Translations under genes and position numbers: made by a program
Shown here: piece by piece, positions 24,524-32,229 of the stretch
How the letters are laid out: each line of letters begins with the position of its first letter
How positions within the stretch are numbered: position 1 is the stretch's first letter
Origin: JBBRDU01 sp038230335
Lineage (GTDB): Bacteria; Verrucomicrobiota; Verrucomicrobiia; Chthoniobacterales; UBA10450
DNA: 64,000 nt
NCBI GenBank assembly: GCA_038230335.1
Contig: JBBRNL010000010.1
Location: forward strand, 1 to 64,000
Direction of reading: 5' to 3'
The notes under the pieces: model-generated
Database searches by the model: none
Seen by the model: the letters and a program-made list of their open reading frames with translations, nothing else
What the model was told of the DNA's origin: nothing

Positions 24524-25717
24524 TCATGCTTCCGCCGCCACCGCTTCGGTATTCAAACGCTCGGCCAGTCGTTGCTTCAACTGATCGATCCCCTCGCCCG
24601 TTTCCGCAGAAATTGGCAGGACTTCCGTGGAACGAAACCGGCGGCGTAAGGCCTGCAAATTCTCTGCCGCCTCCGGCAAATCCATCTTGTTCGCCACGAC
24701 AAACCATTCGCGGTGCGAGAGCCGCGCATCATACAGATCGATCTCTCGCCGCAGATTCTGCAGATCCTCAATGGGATTGCGCGCTTCGCTCCCGGCGATA
24801 TCCAGGACAAACATCAAAATTTTACAGCGTGTAATGTGGCGAAGGAAATCATGGCCCAGCCCGACATCCCGGTGGGCGCCTTCGATCAGCCCCGGAATGT
24901 CCGCCACGGTCGCCCGTTGGTAACCGGAAAAGTCCACCACGCCAATGACCGGATGCAAAGTGGTGAACGGGTAAGGAGCGATTTTTGACCGGGCCGCAGA
25001 AATCTTGGTCAGGAGCGTCGACTTCCCGGCATTTGGATAGCCGACCAATCCGGCCTCTGCAATCGTGCGCAGCTCGAGCAGGAAGTGTCCCTGCTCACCT
25101 TCCTCACCCTCTGTGTACTGGATGGGCGCCCGATTTCGTGAACTTTTAAAATGCACATTCCCTTTTCCACCCTTACCGCCCTGCGCGAGCACATACTCCT
25201 GCCCTTCGACGGTCAAGTCGGCGATTGGTTCCAAAGGAGGAGGCCCGGCCGTGGCCACACCCTCGCCCGGTAAGCGGGCCGCTTGCGCGACAACCCCTCC
25301 GCTATCCTCCGTCTCTTCGTTAGACGTTGAGCGCTGGGCGTTGAGCGTTGGACGTTCTCCCATCTCGACAGACTGGCCATCGCCCGCTGCTTCCCGATTA
25401 GGCGCCGGTATTCCAAGGAGAGCCGCCCGATAAACCACTGTCCCCACCGGCACCTTCACGATCTTGTCCGGGGCGGCGCGACCATGCATTTTCTTGCCTT
25501 TCCCATGAACCCCACTCTTGGCCTTGAGAATCGGCTCGTAGAAGAGCCCCGTTAGATTGTCCACATGTGGATCCGCCCGGAGGATGATATCCCCACCGCG
25601 CCCGCCATCGCCGCCATCGGGCCCGCCTCTGGGCACGAACTTCTCGCGCCGAAAACTGACACAACCACGGCCGCCACTGCCGGCTTCGGCAAAAACTTTA
25701 ATCCGATCTACAAACAC
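24524..25717 (-). CDS. obg: GTPase ObgE/CgtA with an in-frame repeat insertion
   Basis: The preferred start is GTG 25717, giving VFVDRIKVFAEAGSGGRG, the usual Obg N-terminus; an in-frame ATG 19 codons upstream would add atypical basic residues. The glycine-rich Obg fold (GGPDGGDGGRGGD, HGKGKKMHGRAAPD, VPVGTVVY) is followed by a G domain with GLVGYPNAGKSTLL, FTTLHPVIGVV, DIPGLIEGAH and ANKMDLPE. Between VPVGTVVY and IADLTVEGQEYVLAQGGKGG about 60 extra residues are present where the family normally has about a dozen. They include ERPTLNAQRSTSNEE encoded by a dispersed repeat. Obg acts in ribosome assembly and stress control. The reading frame is intact, so the gene is probably functional. Confidence 0.93.
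   Translation of the reverse strand: MFVDRIKVFAEAGSGGRGCVSFRREKFVPRGGPDGGDGGRGGDIILRADPHVDNLTGLFYEPILKAKSGVHGKGKKMHGRAAPDKIVKVPVGTVVYRAALLGIPAPNREAAGDGQSVEMGERPTLNAQRSTSNEETEDSGGVVAQAARLPGEGVATAGPPPLEPIADLTVEGQEYVLAQGGKGGKGNVHFKSSRNRAPIQYTEGEEGEQGHFLLELRTIAEAGLVGYPNAGKSTLLTKISAARSKIAPYPFTTLHPVIGVVDFSGYQRATVADIPGLIEGAHRDVGLGHDFLRHITRCKILMFVLDIAGSEARNPIEDLQNLRREIDLYDARLSHREWFVVANKMDLPEAAENLQALRRRFRSTEVLPISAETGEGIDQLKQRLAERLNTEAVAAEA
25320..25356. repeat. GACGTTGAGCG-type repeat inside obg
   Basis: The plus strand reads TTAGACGTTGAGCGCTGGGC and continues GTTGAGCGTTGGACGTT. It is the same tandem-like unit family (G(A/C)GTTG(A/G)) found at 54058-54098 and 63715-63742. On the obg coding strand it encodes RPTLNAQRSTSN. 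Confidence 0.85.
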
Positions 25718-25828
25718 ACTCTTAATATATATAGATTTCCGGCCCGCGCGACGCCCTCTCCGCTCCGCTGGCAAGTTTGATATTCAAATTGCATCCGCGG
25801 GTCCTGCCCTCATCTTGTCAGCTCCGTT

Positions 25829-28075
25829 ATGAATCTTTCTTCCAGCGTTTATCCCACTTCCTCCTTAAACCCACTGCGGCGAACACTAACCCTCATGTTG
25901 GCCGCGCAAATACTGAGCATCTCCGTGACGTTTGCTAAATCGCCTGTGCAAAAAAAATCGCCTTCGCCTGCCGCGGCCAAAGACAATCCCTTCTCGCAAG
26001 AAAGCGCGTTGCCTTATCACCTGCCTCCTTTCGACAAGATCAAAGACGCCGATTTCCTTCCGGCCACGGAAGCCGGCATGCGGGAGCAGCTCAAAGAAGT
26101 GGATGCTATCGCCGCGAACTCTGAGAAGCCCACTTTCGATAACACGATCGTGGCCCTCGAGCGCACGGGGCGACTGCTCGACCGCACACAGCGCACGTTT
26201 TCCAACCTCAATGCCTGCAACACCAACCCGGCTTTGCAGAAGATTGAGACCGAAATCGCTCCCAAGCTGGCTGCGCACAGCGACGCCATTCATCTGAATG
26301 GAAAACTTTTCGCGCGCGTGCAGGAACTTTACGCCAACCGCGACAAGCTCGGGTTGGACGCGGAGTCGAATTATCTGCTGGAGCGCTACGAAAAAGACTT
26401 TGTGCGGGCGGGCGCGAAGCTATCCGATTCGGCCAAGGAAAAACTTAAGGCGATAAACAAGGAGCTAGCCAGCCTGCAAAGCACGTTCGAACAGGACGTG
26501 CTGAAAGAGAAAAACGCATCGTCCGTCTTGGTGGAGAATCGAGCCCAGTTAGCCGGGCTCTCCGATAACGAAATTGCGGCGGCGGCGGCGGCCGCCAAAG
26601 ACGAGCATCAGGAAGGGAAGTTTGCCATTCGCGTGCAAAACACGAGCGGCCAACCCGTGCTCGGATCGTTACAGGACCGCGCCTTGCGCGAACGAGTCAT
26701 GCAAGCCTCGCTCACGCGGAACAGCAAAGGTGGCCCCTTCGACACCCGGGCCGTCGTCATTCGAACGGCTCAACTTCGGGCCGAACGCGCGCAGTTACTC
26801 GGCTACGAAAACCATGCGGCCTATCAACTGGAAGACCAGACCGCGGGCAATCTCACCACCGTGAACAAGCTGCTCTCCGATTTAGCGCCGCCCGCCGTAG
26901 CGAACGCGCGCAAGGAAGCGGCTGATATGCAAGCTCTGGTCGACCAGGAAAAGGTTGGCTTCCAAATCGCGGCCGGCGACTGGGATTTCTACGCGAAGAA
27001 GGTGCGCAAGGCGCGCTACGCGTTCGACGAGTCGGAGATCAAACCCTATTTCGAGCTCAATCACGTCATTCTGGACGGCGTCTTTTTTGCCGCCGGAAAA
27101 CTCTATGGCCTGACCTTCAAGGAACGCCACGATCTGCCCGTCTATCAACCGGATGTGCGCGTTTTTGAAGTGTATGACGCCGACGGAAAACCGCTGGCCC
27201 TGTTTCTGGGCGATTATTATGCGCGACCCTCGAAACGTGGCGGCGCCTGGATGAACGCCTATGTCCAGCAGAGCGAACTGTTCGGCACGAAACCGGTCGT
27301 GGCCAACCATCTCAATATTCCGAAACCGCCAGACGGCGAGCCCACACTGCTGACCTACGACGAAGTGCGCACCGCTTTCCATGAGTTTGGTCACGCCTTG
27401 CATGGCATGTTTTCAAACGTGAAATATCCGCGGTTCAGCGGCACGAGTGTGCCGCGTGATTTTGTTGAGTATCCCTCTCAGGTTAACGAGATGTGGGCTA
27501 TTTGGCCGGAAGTTTTGAAGAACTACGCCAAGCACTACAAGACGGGCGAGTCGATTCCCCAGCCGCTTCTCGATAAGATCCTGGCCGCGGAAAAGTTCAA
27601 TCAAGGATTCAAGACCACGGAATATCTTTCGGCCTCCCTGCTCGACCAGGCCTGGCATCAAATTAGTCAGGCCGACGTGCCCAAGGATGCGATGGCATTC
27701 GAAGCGAGCGCGTTGCAGAAGGCCGGGGTCGATTTTGCACCCGTGCCACCGCGCTATCGGAGCCCATATTTTTCGCACGTGTTCGCCAGCGGATATTCGG
27801 CCGGATATTATTCCTATCTATGGAGTGAGGTCCTGGACGCCGACACGGTCGAGTGGATCAAGCAGCATGGTGGATTGACGCGGGAGAATGGTGATCGCTT
27901 TCGGCAAATGCTGCTGTCCCGCGGCGGATCTTCGGATGCGCTGGGTTTGTTCAAGGCTTTTGTCGGCCGCGACCCTTACATCGAGCCGTTGCTCGAGCGA
28001 CGCGGTTTAGACAAGGCGTCGACGACCGATTCCACGACCGCTCCAGCGACGAGTACGCCGCCAACGCAACTGTAG
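25829..28075 (+). CDS. dcp: M3 family peptidyl-dipeptidase, exported
   Basis: A 748-residue zinc metallopeptidase of the Dcp/oligopeptidase A type. The zinc motif H518-E-F-G-H522 (FHEFGHALHGMF) is complete. The C-terminal APVPPRYRSPYFSHVFASGYSAGYYSYLWSEVLDADTV segment carries the substrate-binding His/Tyr residues. The N-terminus (LRRTLTLMLAAQILSISVTFA) looks like a signal peptide, followed by a low-complexity KSPVQKKSPSPAAAK linker. Dcp releases C-terminal dipeptides. Unlike the cytoplasmic E. coli enzyme, this one is probably periplasmic. It is divergent from obg, and its stop codon lies inside an inverted repeat. Confidence 0.9.
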   Translation: MNLSSSVYPTSSLNPLRRTLTLMLAAQILSISVTFAKSPVQKKSPSPAAAKDNPFSQESALPYHLPPFDKIKDADFLPATEAGMREQLKEVDAIAANSEKPTFDNTIVALERTGRLLDRTQRTFSNLNACNTNPALQKIETEIAPKLAAHSDAIHLNGKLFARVQELYANRDKLGLDAESNYLLERYEKDFVRAGAKLSDSAKEKLKAINKELASLQSTFEQDVLKEKNASSVLVENRAQLAGLSDNEIAAAAAAAKDEHQEGKFAIRVQNTSGQPVLGSLQDRALRERVMQASLTRNSKGGPFDTRAVVIRTAQLRAERAQLLGYENHAAYQLEDQTAGNLTTVNKLLSDLAPPAVANARKEAADMQALVDQEKVGFQIAAGDWDFYAKKVRKARYAFDESEIKPYFELNHVILDGVFFAAGKLYGLTFKERHDLPVYQPDVRVFEVYDADGKPLALFLGDYYARPSKRGGAWMNAYVQQSELFGTKPVVANHLNIPKPPDGEPTLLTYDEVRTAFHEFGHALHGMFSNVKYPRFSGTSVPRDFVEYPSQVNEMWAIWPEVLKNYAKHYKTGESIPQPLLDKILAAEKFNQGFKTTEYLSASLLDQAWHQISQADVPKDAMAFEASALQKAGVDFAPVPPRYRSPYFSHVFASGYSAGYYSYLWSEVLDADTVEWIKQHGGLTRENGDRFRQMLLSRGGSSDALGLFKAFVGRDPYIEPLLERRGLDKASTTDSTTAPATSTPPTQL

Positions 28076-28132
28076 CGGCGGCCTATGACCGCCGTGGTGT
28101 CAGGGGTCGGCGCTCATAGAGCGCCGCTACAG
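28070..28132. repeat. Large inverted repeat overlapping the dcp stop
   Basis: Perfect 11-base arms CTGTAGCGGCG (28070-28080) and CGCCGCTACAG (28122-28132) enclose two smaller stem-loops, GGCGG...CCGCC and GGCGCT...AGCGCC. The TAG stop of dcp (28073-28075) is inside the left arm. The shape is that of a REP/MITE-like dispersed element and may also end transcription. Confidence 0.75.
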
Positions 28133-28252
28133 AGGATTGGAGCGCGATGAATTTCGCGTAAAAGAGCCACGACCCTGGATGTTAAAGAGTCGGTTGTGTC
28201 AATCGCCTAACTAATTTAAACACATGTCACGCTGTTTAGGAGCGTGCCTCCT

Positions 28253-28370
28253 TGTCATCCTGAACGAGGTGAAGAACCTCACACTCGCGCAGTAGATCAC
28301 GCCCAATGCATTGTGTGATACAGACTTCGTGGGTGCGATCCCTCGCCGTCTTCGCTGGCTCGGGATGACA
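28253..28370. repeat. TGTCATCC...GGGATGACA dispersed element
   Basis: Begins TGTCATCCTGAACGAGG and ends CGGGATGACA, giving complementary termini around 118 bases. A related partial copy starts at 39150 (GTCATCCCGAAC...GATCACGCC). Together with the inverted repeat before it, it accounts for most of the 349-base gap between dcp and glgA. Confidence 0.65.
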
Positions 28371-28424
28371 CGCCTGGCGACGACGCGTGGCCGCTGGCAA
28401 GGGATCTCTCTGAGGCAAATCGCC

Positions 28425-29633
28425 TTACTCCAAAGGCACCAGAGATTCGTAAAGTGCCTTCGTTTCGCGCGCGATGGATGACCAGCTGAATTTTTGCTCG
28501 GCGCGCTTGCGGCCGGCGCGGCCAAACTTCTCCCGCAGTTCGCGATTCGCCATCAATTCATTGATGCGCGCGGCCAGGTCGCGCGAAAACTTTTCCGGAT
28601 GGATCGGTTCAAACGGGCTTTCTTTCATTTGCTCCAGCGGCACGAGGAATCCGGTCTCGCCATCCACCACAACTTCTTTGATCCCACCAACGGCAGCGGC
28701 CACGACCGCCGTCTCGCAGGCCATCGCTTCCAGGTTAATGATGCCAAAGGGTTCGTAGATCGACGGACAACAAAACACAGCCGCCTGCGAATAGAGTTCA
28801 ATGACCGTTTTCTTGTCCACCATCTCTTCGATCCAGATGATATCGGGCCGCTTCCCTCGCGCCTTTTCCACCGCGCTCTTCATTTCCTGAGCGATCTCCG
28901 GAGTGTCCGGCGCTCCCGCGCAAAGCACGATCTGGAAACCCGGATCCATGAACTGGATCGCGCGGGCCAGGTGCACAATCCCTTTCTGACGGGTTATGCG
29001 CCCAACGAATAGGAGAAATGGTTTCGTCTGGTCGATCCCATAACGCTGCAGCGCAGTGGTTGTTTTAACCGTTTGATACTCGTTCAGGTCAATTCCGTTA
29101 TAAATGACGGGCACGCGCGCCGGGTCGACATCGAAAAGGCGCTCGATGTCGCGTTTTGTTTCACCGGAAACAGCGATCACGGCGTCGGCCATTTCCATGG
29201 CTGTCTTTTCCACCCAGAGGCTAAATTCATAACCGCCCGCGAGCTGCTCCCGCTTCCAGGGACGCAGCGGTTCAAGCGAATGAACTGTGACAACAAGTGG
29301 AACTCCGTAGTTCTTTTTCGCGAGGATACCGCCGAGATGACTGTACCACGTGTGACAATGCACGATGCTGGCGTCGATGTTCATGGTATTGAAATCGATG
29401 CAGCGCTGCACCGCGCCGAAAACAGACTGGAGCGGCTTCGGGCAGGTATAGTTGTTCGAGCCGAGTTCGAACCCGGTCACTTTTAGATTCTCCACTTCTG
29501 ATTTCTGATCGCCGAAACAACGTACCTCCACCGGCATGAGGCGGGATAACTCGCGCGAAAGATACTCCACGTGCACGCCGGCACCGCCGTAAGTGTGCGG
29601 CGGATATTCGTTGGTCAGGAAAAGAACCTTCAC
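28425..29633 (-). CDS. glgA: Glycogen synthase, GT4 type (actinobacterial GlgA/GlgM-like)
   Basis: A 402-residue GT-B glycosyltransferase. It opens MKVLFLTNEYPPHTYGGAGVHVEYLS; the GGAGVHV segment binds the donor. The C-terminal PSIYEPFGIINLEAMACETAVVAAAVGGIKEVVVDGETG carries the E-x7-E pair of GT4 retaining enzymes. The layout matches the Corynebacterium-type glycogen synthase (about 400 residues) and not the GT5 E. coli GlgA. It would extend alpha-1,4-glucan or make maltose-1-phosphate from ADP-glucose. No other glg genes are present. The N-terminal ATG lies just upstream of the usp/mntH block. Confidence 0.85.
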   Translation of the reverse strand: MKVLFLTNEYPPHTYGGAGVHVEYLSRELSRLMPVEVRCFGDQKSEVENLKVTGFELGSNNYTCPKPLQSVFGAVQRCIDFNTMNIDASIVHCHTWYSHLGGILAKKNYGVPLVVTVHSLEPLRPWKREQLAGGYEFSLWVEKTAMEMADAVIAVSGETKRDIERLFDVDPARVPVIYNGIDLNEYQTVKTTTALQRYGIDQTKPFLLFVGRITRQKGIVHLARAIQFMDPGFQIVLCAGAPDTPEIAQEMKSAVEKARGKRPDIIWIEEMVDKKTVIELYSQAAVFCCPSIYEPFGIINLEAMACETAVVAAAVGGIKEVVVDGETGFLVPLEQMKESPFEPIHPEKFSRDLAARINELMANRELREKFGRAGRKRAEQKFSWSSIARETKALYESLVPLE

Positions 29634-29697
29634 ACTCGTTAGTAATCGTGTCCGATGGACAGAGCAAGCCGGGCAGCGCTTGAATCGGTCCCGGGGC

Positions 29698-30123
29698 CTA
29701 TTTGGGCGCTCGAACCAGAAGCAACGGCATGGAAGCCTTGTGCCGGACCTCGTTGATTGTGCTCCCGTAAACGATGTCGCCCAAAAGGCGATGGCCGTGC
29801 GTGGTCATGGCAATCAGGTCGCACCCGCGTTCCACCGCCGTTTTTAGAATTCCCTCCGCTGGATCTCCCAGAGCCAGAAACGTTTCCACGACCAGCCCGC
29901 TCCCCCGCAATTCGTTAGCGGCGTTCTCCAGATAGGAACGGTCATCTTTCATCTCCTCAGATTCGGCCAGCTTGAGCCTCTCATAATGTCGGGCGGCGAA
30001 CCCATCCGCTACATGCACGAGCAAGAGCTCCGAGCCATGGACCCTAGCCAGATCCGCCACGTGCGGCAGAAGCGCGTCATCGGACCGGCCGTTTTCCAAG
30101 GCAACGAGGATTTTTTTGTACAT
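29698..30123 (-). CDS. Universal stress protein (UspA family)
   Basis: The start is ATG 30123 (MYKKILVALENG), two bases after the mntH stop; the longer frame overlaps mntH. The 141 residues show the ATP-binding type Usp signature GHRLLGDIVYGSTINEVRHKASMPLLLVR with MTTHG before it. Usp proteins protect against stress by an unclear mechanism. Tight coupling to mntH suggests co-regulation by manganese. Confidence 0.9.
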   Translation of the reverse strand: MYKKILVALENGRSDDALLPHVADLARVHGSELLLVHVADGFAARHYERLKLAESEEMKDDRSYLENAANELRGSGLVVETFLALGDPAEGILKTAVERGCDLIAMTTHGHRLLGDIVYGSTINEVRHKASMPLLLVRAPK

Positions 30124-30125
30124 GA

Positions 30126-31487
30126 CTAGAAAAAGCGTCCGACCCACGCACTCAGACCGACCCAATCACACAAGTATTTGAGATTCAGCAGAACAATCAA
30201 TGCCGCCGTGATCCAGGCCAGCGCGCGCAGCCAGCCCGACACCACGAATTGGCCCATTTTCCGCCGGTCTCCCACAAAAAGCACGAGCGGAATGACGGCA
30301 AACGAAAGCTGGAGACTTAAGATGACCTGGCTCAGAAGGAGCAACCGGGCGGTGCCGCTCGCGCCATAAAGCGCAGCGCAGATCACGGCCGGGACGATGG
30401 CAACCAGTCGCGTGATCAATCGTCGTAACCAGGGGCGCAAACGCAGATTGAGAAAGCCTTCCATGACGATCTGACCGGCGAGCGTGCCAGTGAGCGTCGA
30501 ATTCTGTCCCGACGCGAGGAGCGCAAAGGCGAAGAGCACACTTGCCACGGGCACGCCCAGCATGGGCGAAAGTAGTTTGTAGGCATCCTGAATCTCCGCC
30601 ACGCCACGTTCCCCTCGCGCATGAAAAGTGGCGGCCGCAACTATCAGAATCGCGGCGTTGATGAACAAAGCGAACATGAGTGCAACGGTCGAATCCAACG
30701 TGGCGAACTTGATCGCTTCCGCTTTGCCCGACGGGGTCTGCTCATACTTGCGCGTCTGAACGATCGACGAATGCAAATACAGGTTATGCGGCATCACGGT
30801 CGCTCCCAGGATCGCAATCGCGATGTAGAGCATATCGCGGTCGCGCAAAATGTCGGCACTCGGAACGAAGCCTTTAAGCAGGGCGGAAAGATCCGGGCGT
30901 GCGAACATCACTTCGAACAGGAAACACCCGCCGATCATCACGATCAGCACGATGACGAGCGCTTCGATGTAGCGGAATCCCTTATTTTGAAGGTACATCA
31001 CAGCGAGCACGTCGAGGGCGGTGATGCAGACGCCGAAAACGAGCGGGATATGAAAGAGCAGATTCAAAGCGATGGCGGAACCGATCACTTCCGCCAGATC
31101 GCACGCGCAGATAGCCAACTCGCACAGGATCCACAGGACGAACGAGACGCCCGGCGAATAATGGTCACGGCAAGCCTGGGCCAGGTCTCGACCGGTCACG
31201 ATGCCGAGTCGGGCGCAGAGGGCCTGCAGAAGAATCGCCATCAAATTCGAAAGGAGCACGACGCTCAGGAGCGTGTAGCCAAACTGCGAACCGCCCGCTA
31301 AATCGGACGCCCAGTTCCCGGGATCCATATAGCCCACGGCCACGAGGTATCCGGGGCCGGAGAAAGCGAGCAGCTTTCTCCAAAAACCGGCGCCCGGCGC
31401 CACCGGGATGGTGCGATGCACCTCGGGCAGGCTGTGCCCGGAGCGGGCAATGCGCCAGCTGCTCTCGGGTAAAACGGGGTCAGGCAT
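30126..31487 (-). CDS. mntH: Nramp family divalent metal (Mn2+) transporter
   Basis: A 453-residue protein with about 11 membrane helices. The metal-binding motif D55-P-G-N58 (YMDPGNWASDLAGG) in helix 1 and MPHNLYLHS (residues 232-240) in helix 6 are intact. Nramp carriers import Mn2+ or Fe2+ with protons. Its divergent partner encodes an MntR/DtxR-type repressor, and a perfect palindrome lies three bases upstream of the start codon, so Mn2+-dependent repression is likely. It forms an operon with the universal stress protein gene. Confidence 0.93.
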   Translation of the reverse strand: MPDPVLPESSWRIARSGHSLPEVHRTIPVAPGAGFWRKLLAFSGPGYLVAVGYMDPGNWASDLAGGSQFGYTLLSVVLLSNLMAILLQALCARLGIVTGRDLAQACRDHYSPGVSFVLWILCELAICACDLAEVIGSAIALNLLFHIPLVFGVCITALDVLAVMYLQNKGFRYIEALVIVLIVMIGGCFLFEVMFARPDLSALLKGFVPSADILRDRDMLYIAIAILGATVMPHNLYLHSSIVQTRKYEQTPSGKAEAIKFATLDSTVALMFALFINAAILIVAAATFHARGERGVAEIQDAYKLLSPMLGVPVASVLFAFALLASGQNSTLTGTLAGQIVMEGFLNLRLRPWLRRLITRLVAIVPAVICAALYGASGTARLLLLSQVILSLQLSFAVIPLVLFVGDRRKMGQFVVSGWLRALAWITAALIVLLNLKYLCDWVGLSAWVGRFF

Positions 31488-31490
31488 GAG

Positions 31491-31510
31491 AACTTAGTCT
31501 TGACTAAGTT
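31491..31510. promoter_or_regulatory. Predicted MntR operator (perfect palindrome)
   Basis: Arms AACTTAGTC (31491-31499) and GACTAAGTT (31502-31510) around TT make a perfect 20-base palindrome. It lies between the mntH -10 element and the mntH start codon. Size and symmetry fit DtxR/MntR-family operators, and the mntR gene is adjacent. Binding itself is inferred. Confidence 0.75.
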
Positions 31511-31516
31511 AGTTAG

Positions 31517-31544
31517 TTCATATTCTCATTTCCTTGGCCGTCAA
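31517..31544 (-). promoter_or_regulatory. Predicted mntH promoter
   Basis: On the minus strand TTGACG (31539-31544) and TATGAA (31517-31522) are separated by 16 bases. The transcription start would fall in or beside the palindromic operator, which explains how a bound repressor blocks initiation. Confidence 0.6.
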
Positions 31545-31556
31545 TGTTTTATTTCT

Positions 31557-31584
31557 TTGACTATATTGGCCATCGCTGTAAGAT
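31557..31584 (+). promoter_or_regulatory. Predicted mntR promoter
   Basis: TTGACT (31557-31562) and TAAGAT (31579-31584) are 16 bases apart. The expected transcription start coincides with the GTG start codon at 31591, which implies a leaderless transcript. Confidence 0.5.
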
Positions 31585-31590
31585 GGCTGC

Positions 31591-32028
31591 GTGGCTGGCA
31601 AAAATTCACGCTCCGCCCAGGGCAGCTCCACCGCGGTCGAAGATTACCTGGAGCGCATTCTCGAACTGATCGATTCCAAAGGCTACGCCCGCGTGGTCGA
31701 CATCGCTTCCGCTCTGCAGATCTCCCAGGCCAGCGTCACCAACATGGTCCAGCGCCTCGGCACCGAGGGCCTGCTCAAATACGAAAAATATCGCGGACTC
31801 GTTCTGACCGCTTCCGGGGAAAAATTGGCGCGGGGCATCGCGCATCGACACAAACTCCTGACCGATTTTCTGCAGCTCCTCGGCCTGAGCGAACGCGTGA
31901 TCTATCACGATGTCGAAGGAATGGAACATCACGTCAGCCCCCCCACCCTGCGCGCGATCGAAGCATTGACCACGCAATTGCGGCGGCGTCCGGCCCTGCG
32001 CGCTCAACTCAAAACCGCCGCCGCCTAA
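31591..32028 (+). CDS. mntR: MntR/DtxR family metal-dependent transcriptional regulator
   Basis: A 145-residue protein starting at GTG 31591. The N-terminal winged helix (VEDYLERILELIDSKGYARVVDIASALQISQASVTNMVQRL...LLKYEKYRGLVLTASGEKLA) is typical of MntR. The dimerisation/metal domain follows with H residues and the E-x-x-x-H-H element (YHDVEGMEHHVSPPTLRAIE). With Mn2+ bound it should repress mntH through the palindrome between the two genes. There is no SH3-like third domain, as in MntR and unlike DtxR. Confidence 0.9.
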   Translation: MAGKNSRSAQGSSTAVEDYLERILELIDSKGYARVVDIASALQISQASVTNMVQRLGTEGLLKYEKYRGLVLTASGEKLARGIAHRHKLLTDFLQLLGLSERVIYHDVEGMEHHVSPPTLRAIEALTTQLRRRPALRAQLKTAAA

Positions 32029-32082
32029 CGCGTCGACTGCTTCGGTCATCGCAAAAGCGGTCGGACGGCACGTGGAGCACGG

Positions 32083-32175
32083 CAAAAGAGTGCCGTGGCT
32101 ACTGGGAGGAAACGCTGTAGCCGCCTCACTCTGTTCAGGCGTTCGGCGAGCATAGCGAGAGAGCGCAGCGGCTAC
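32083..32175. repeat. Dispersed intergenic repeat, copy 2, with inverted ends
   Basis: Bases 32083-32142 match 2844-2902. Within the element GTAGCCGC (32117-32124) pairs with GCGGCTAC (32168-32175), giving a long stem-loop. It fills most of the 201-base gap between mntR and the sugar kinase gene. Confidence 0.65.
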
Positions 32176-32229
32176 CGGGACGTTGCGAAAGGCCTTTTCA
32201 TCGGGGCGGCCTCATCTTAATCGTGGCGA

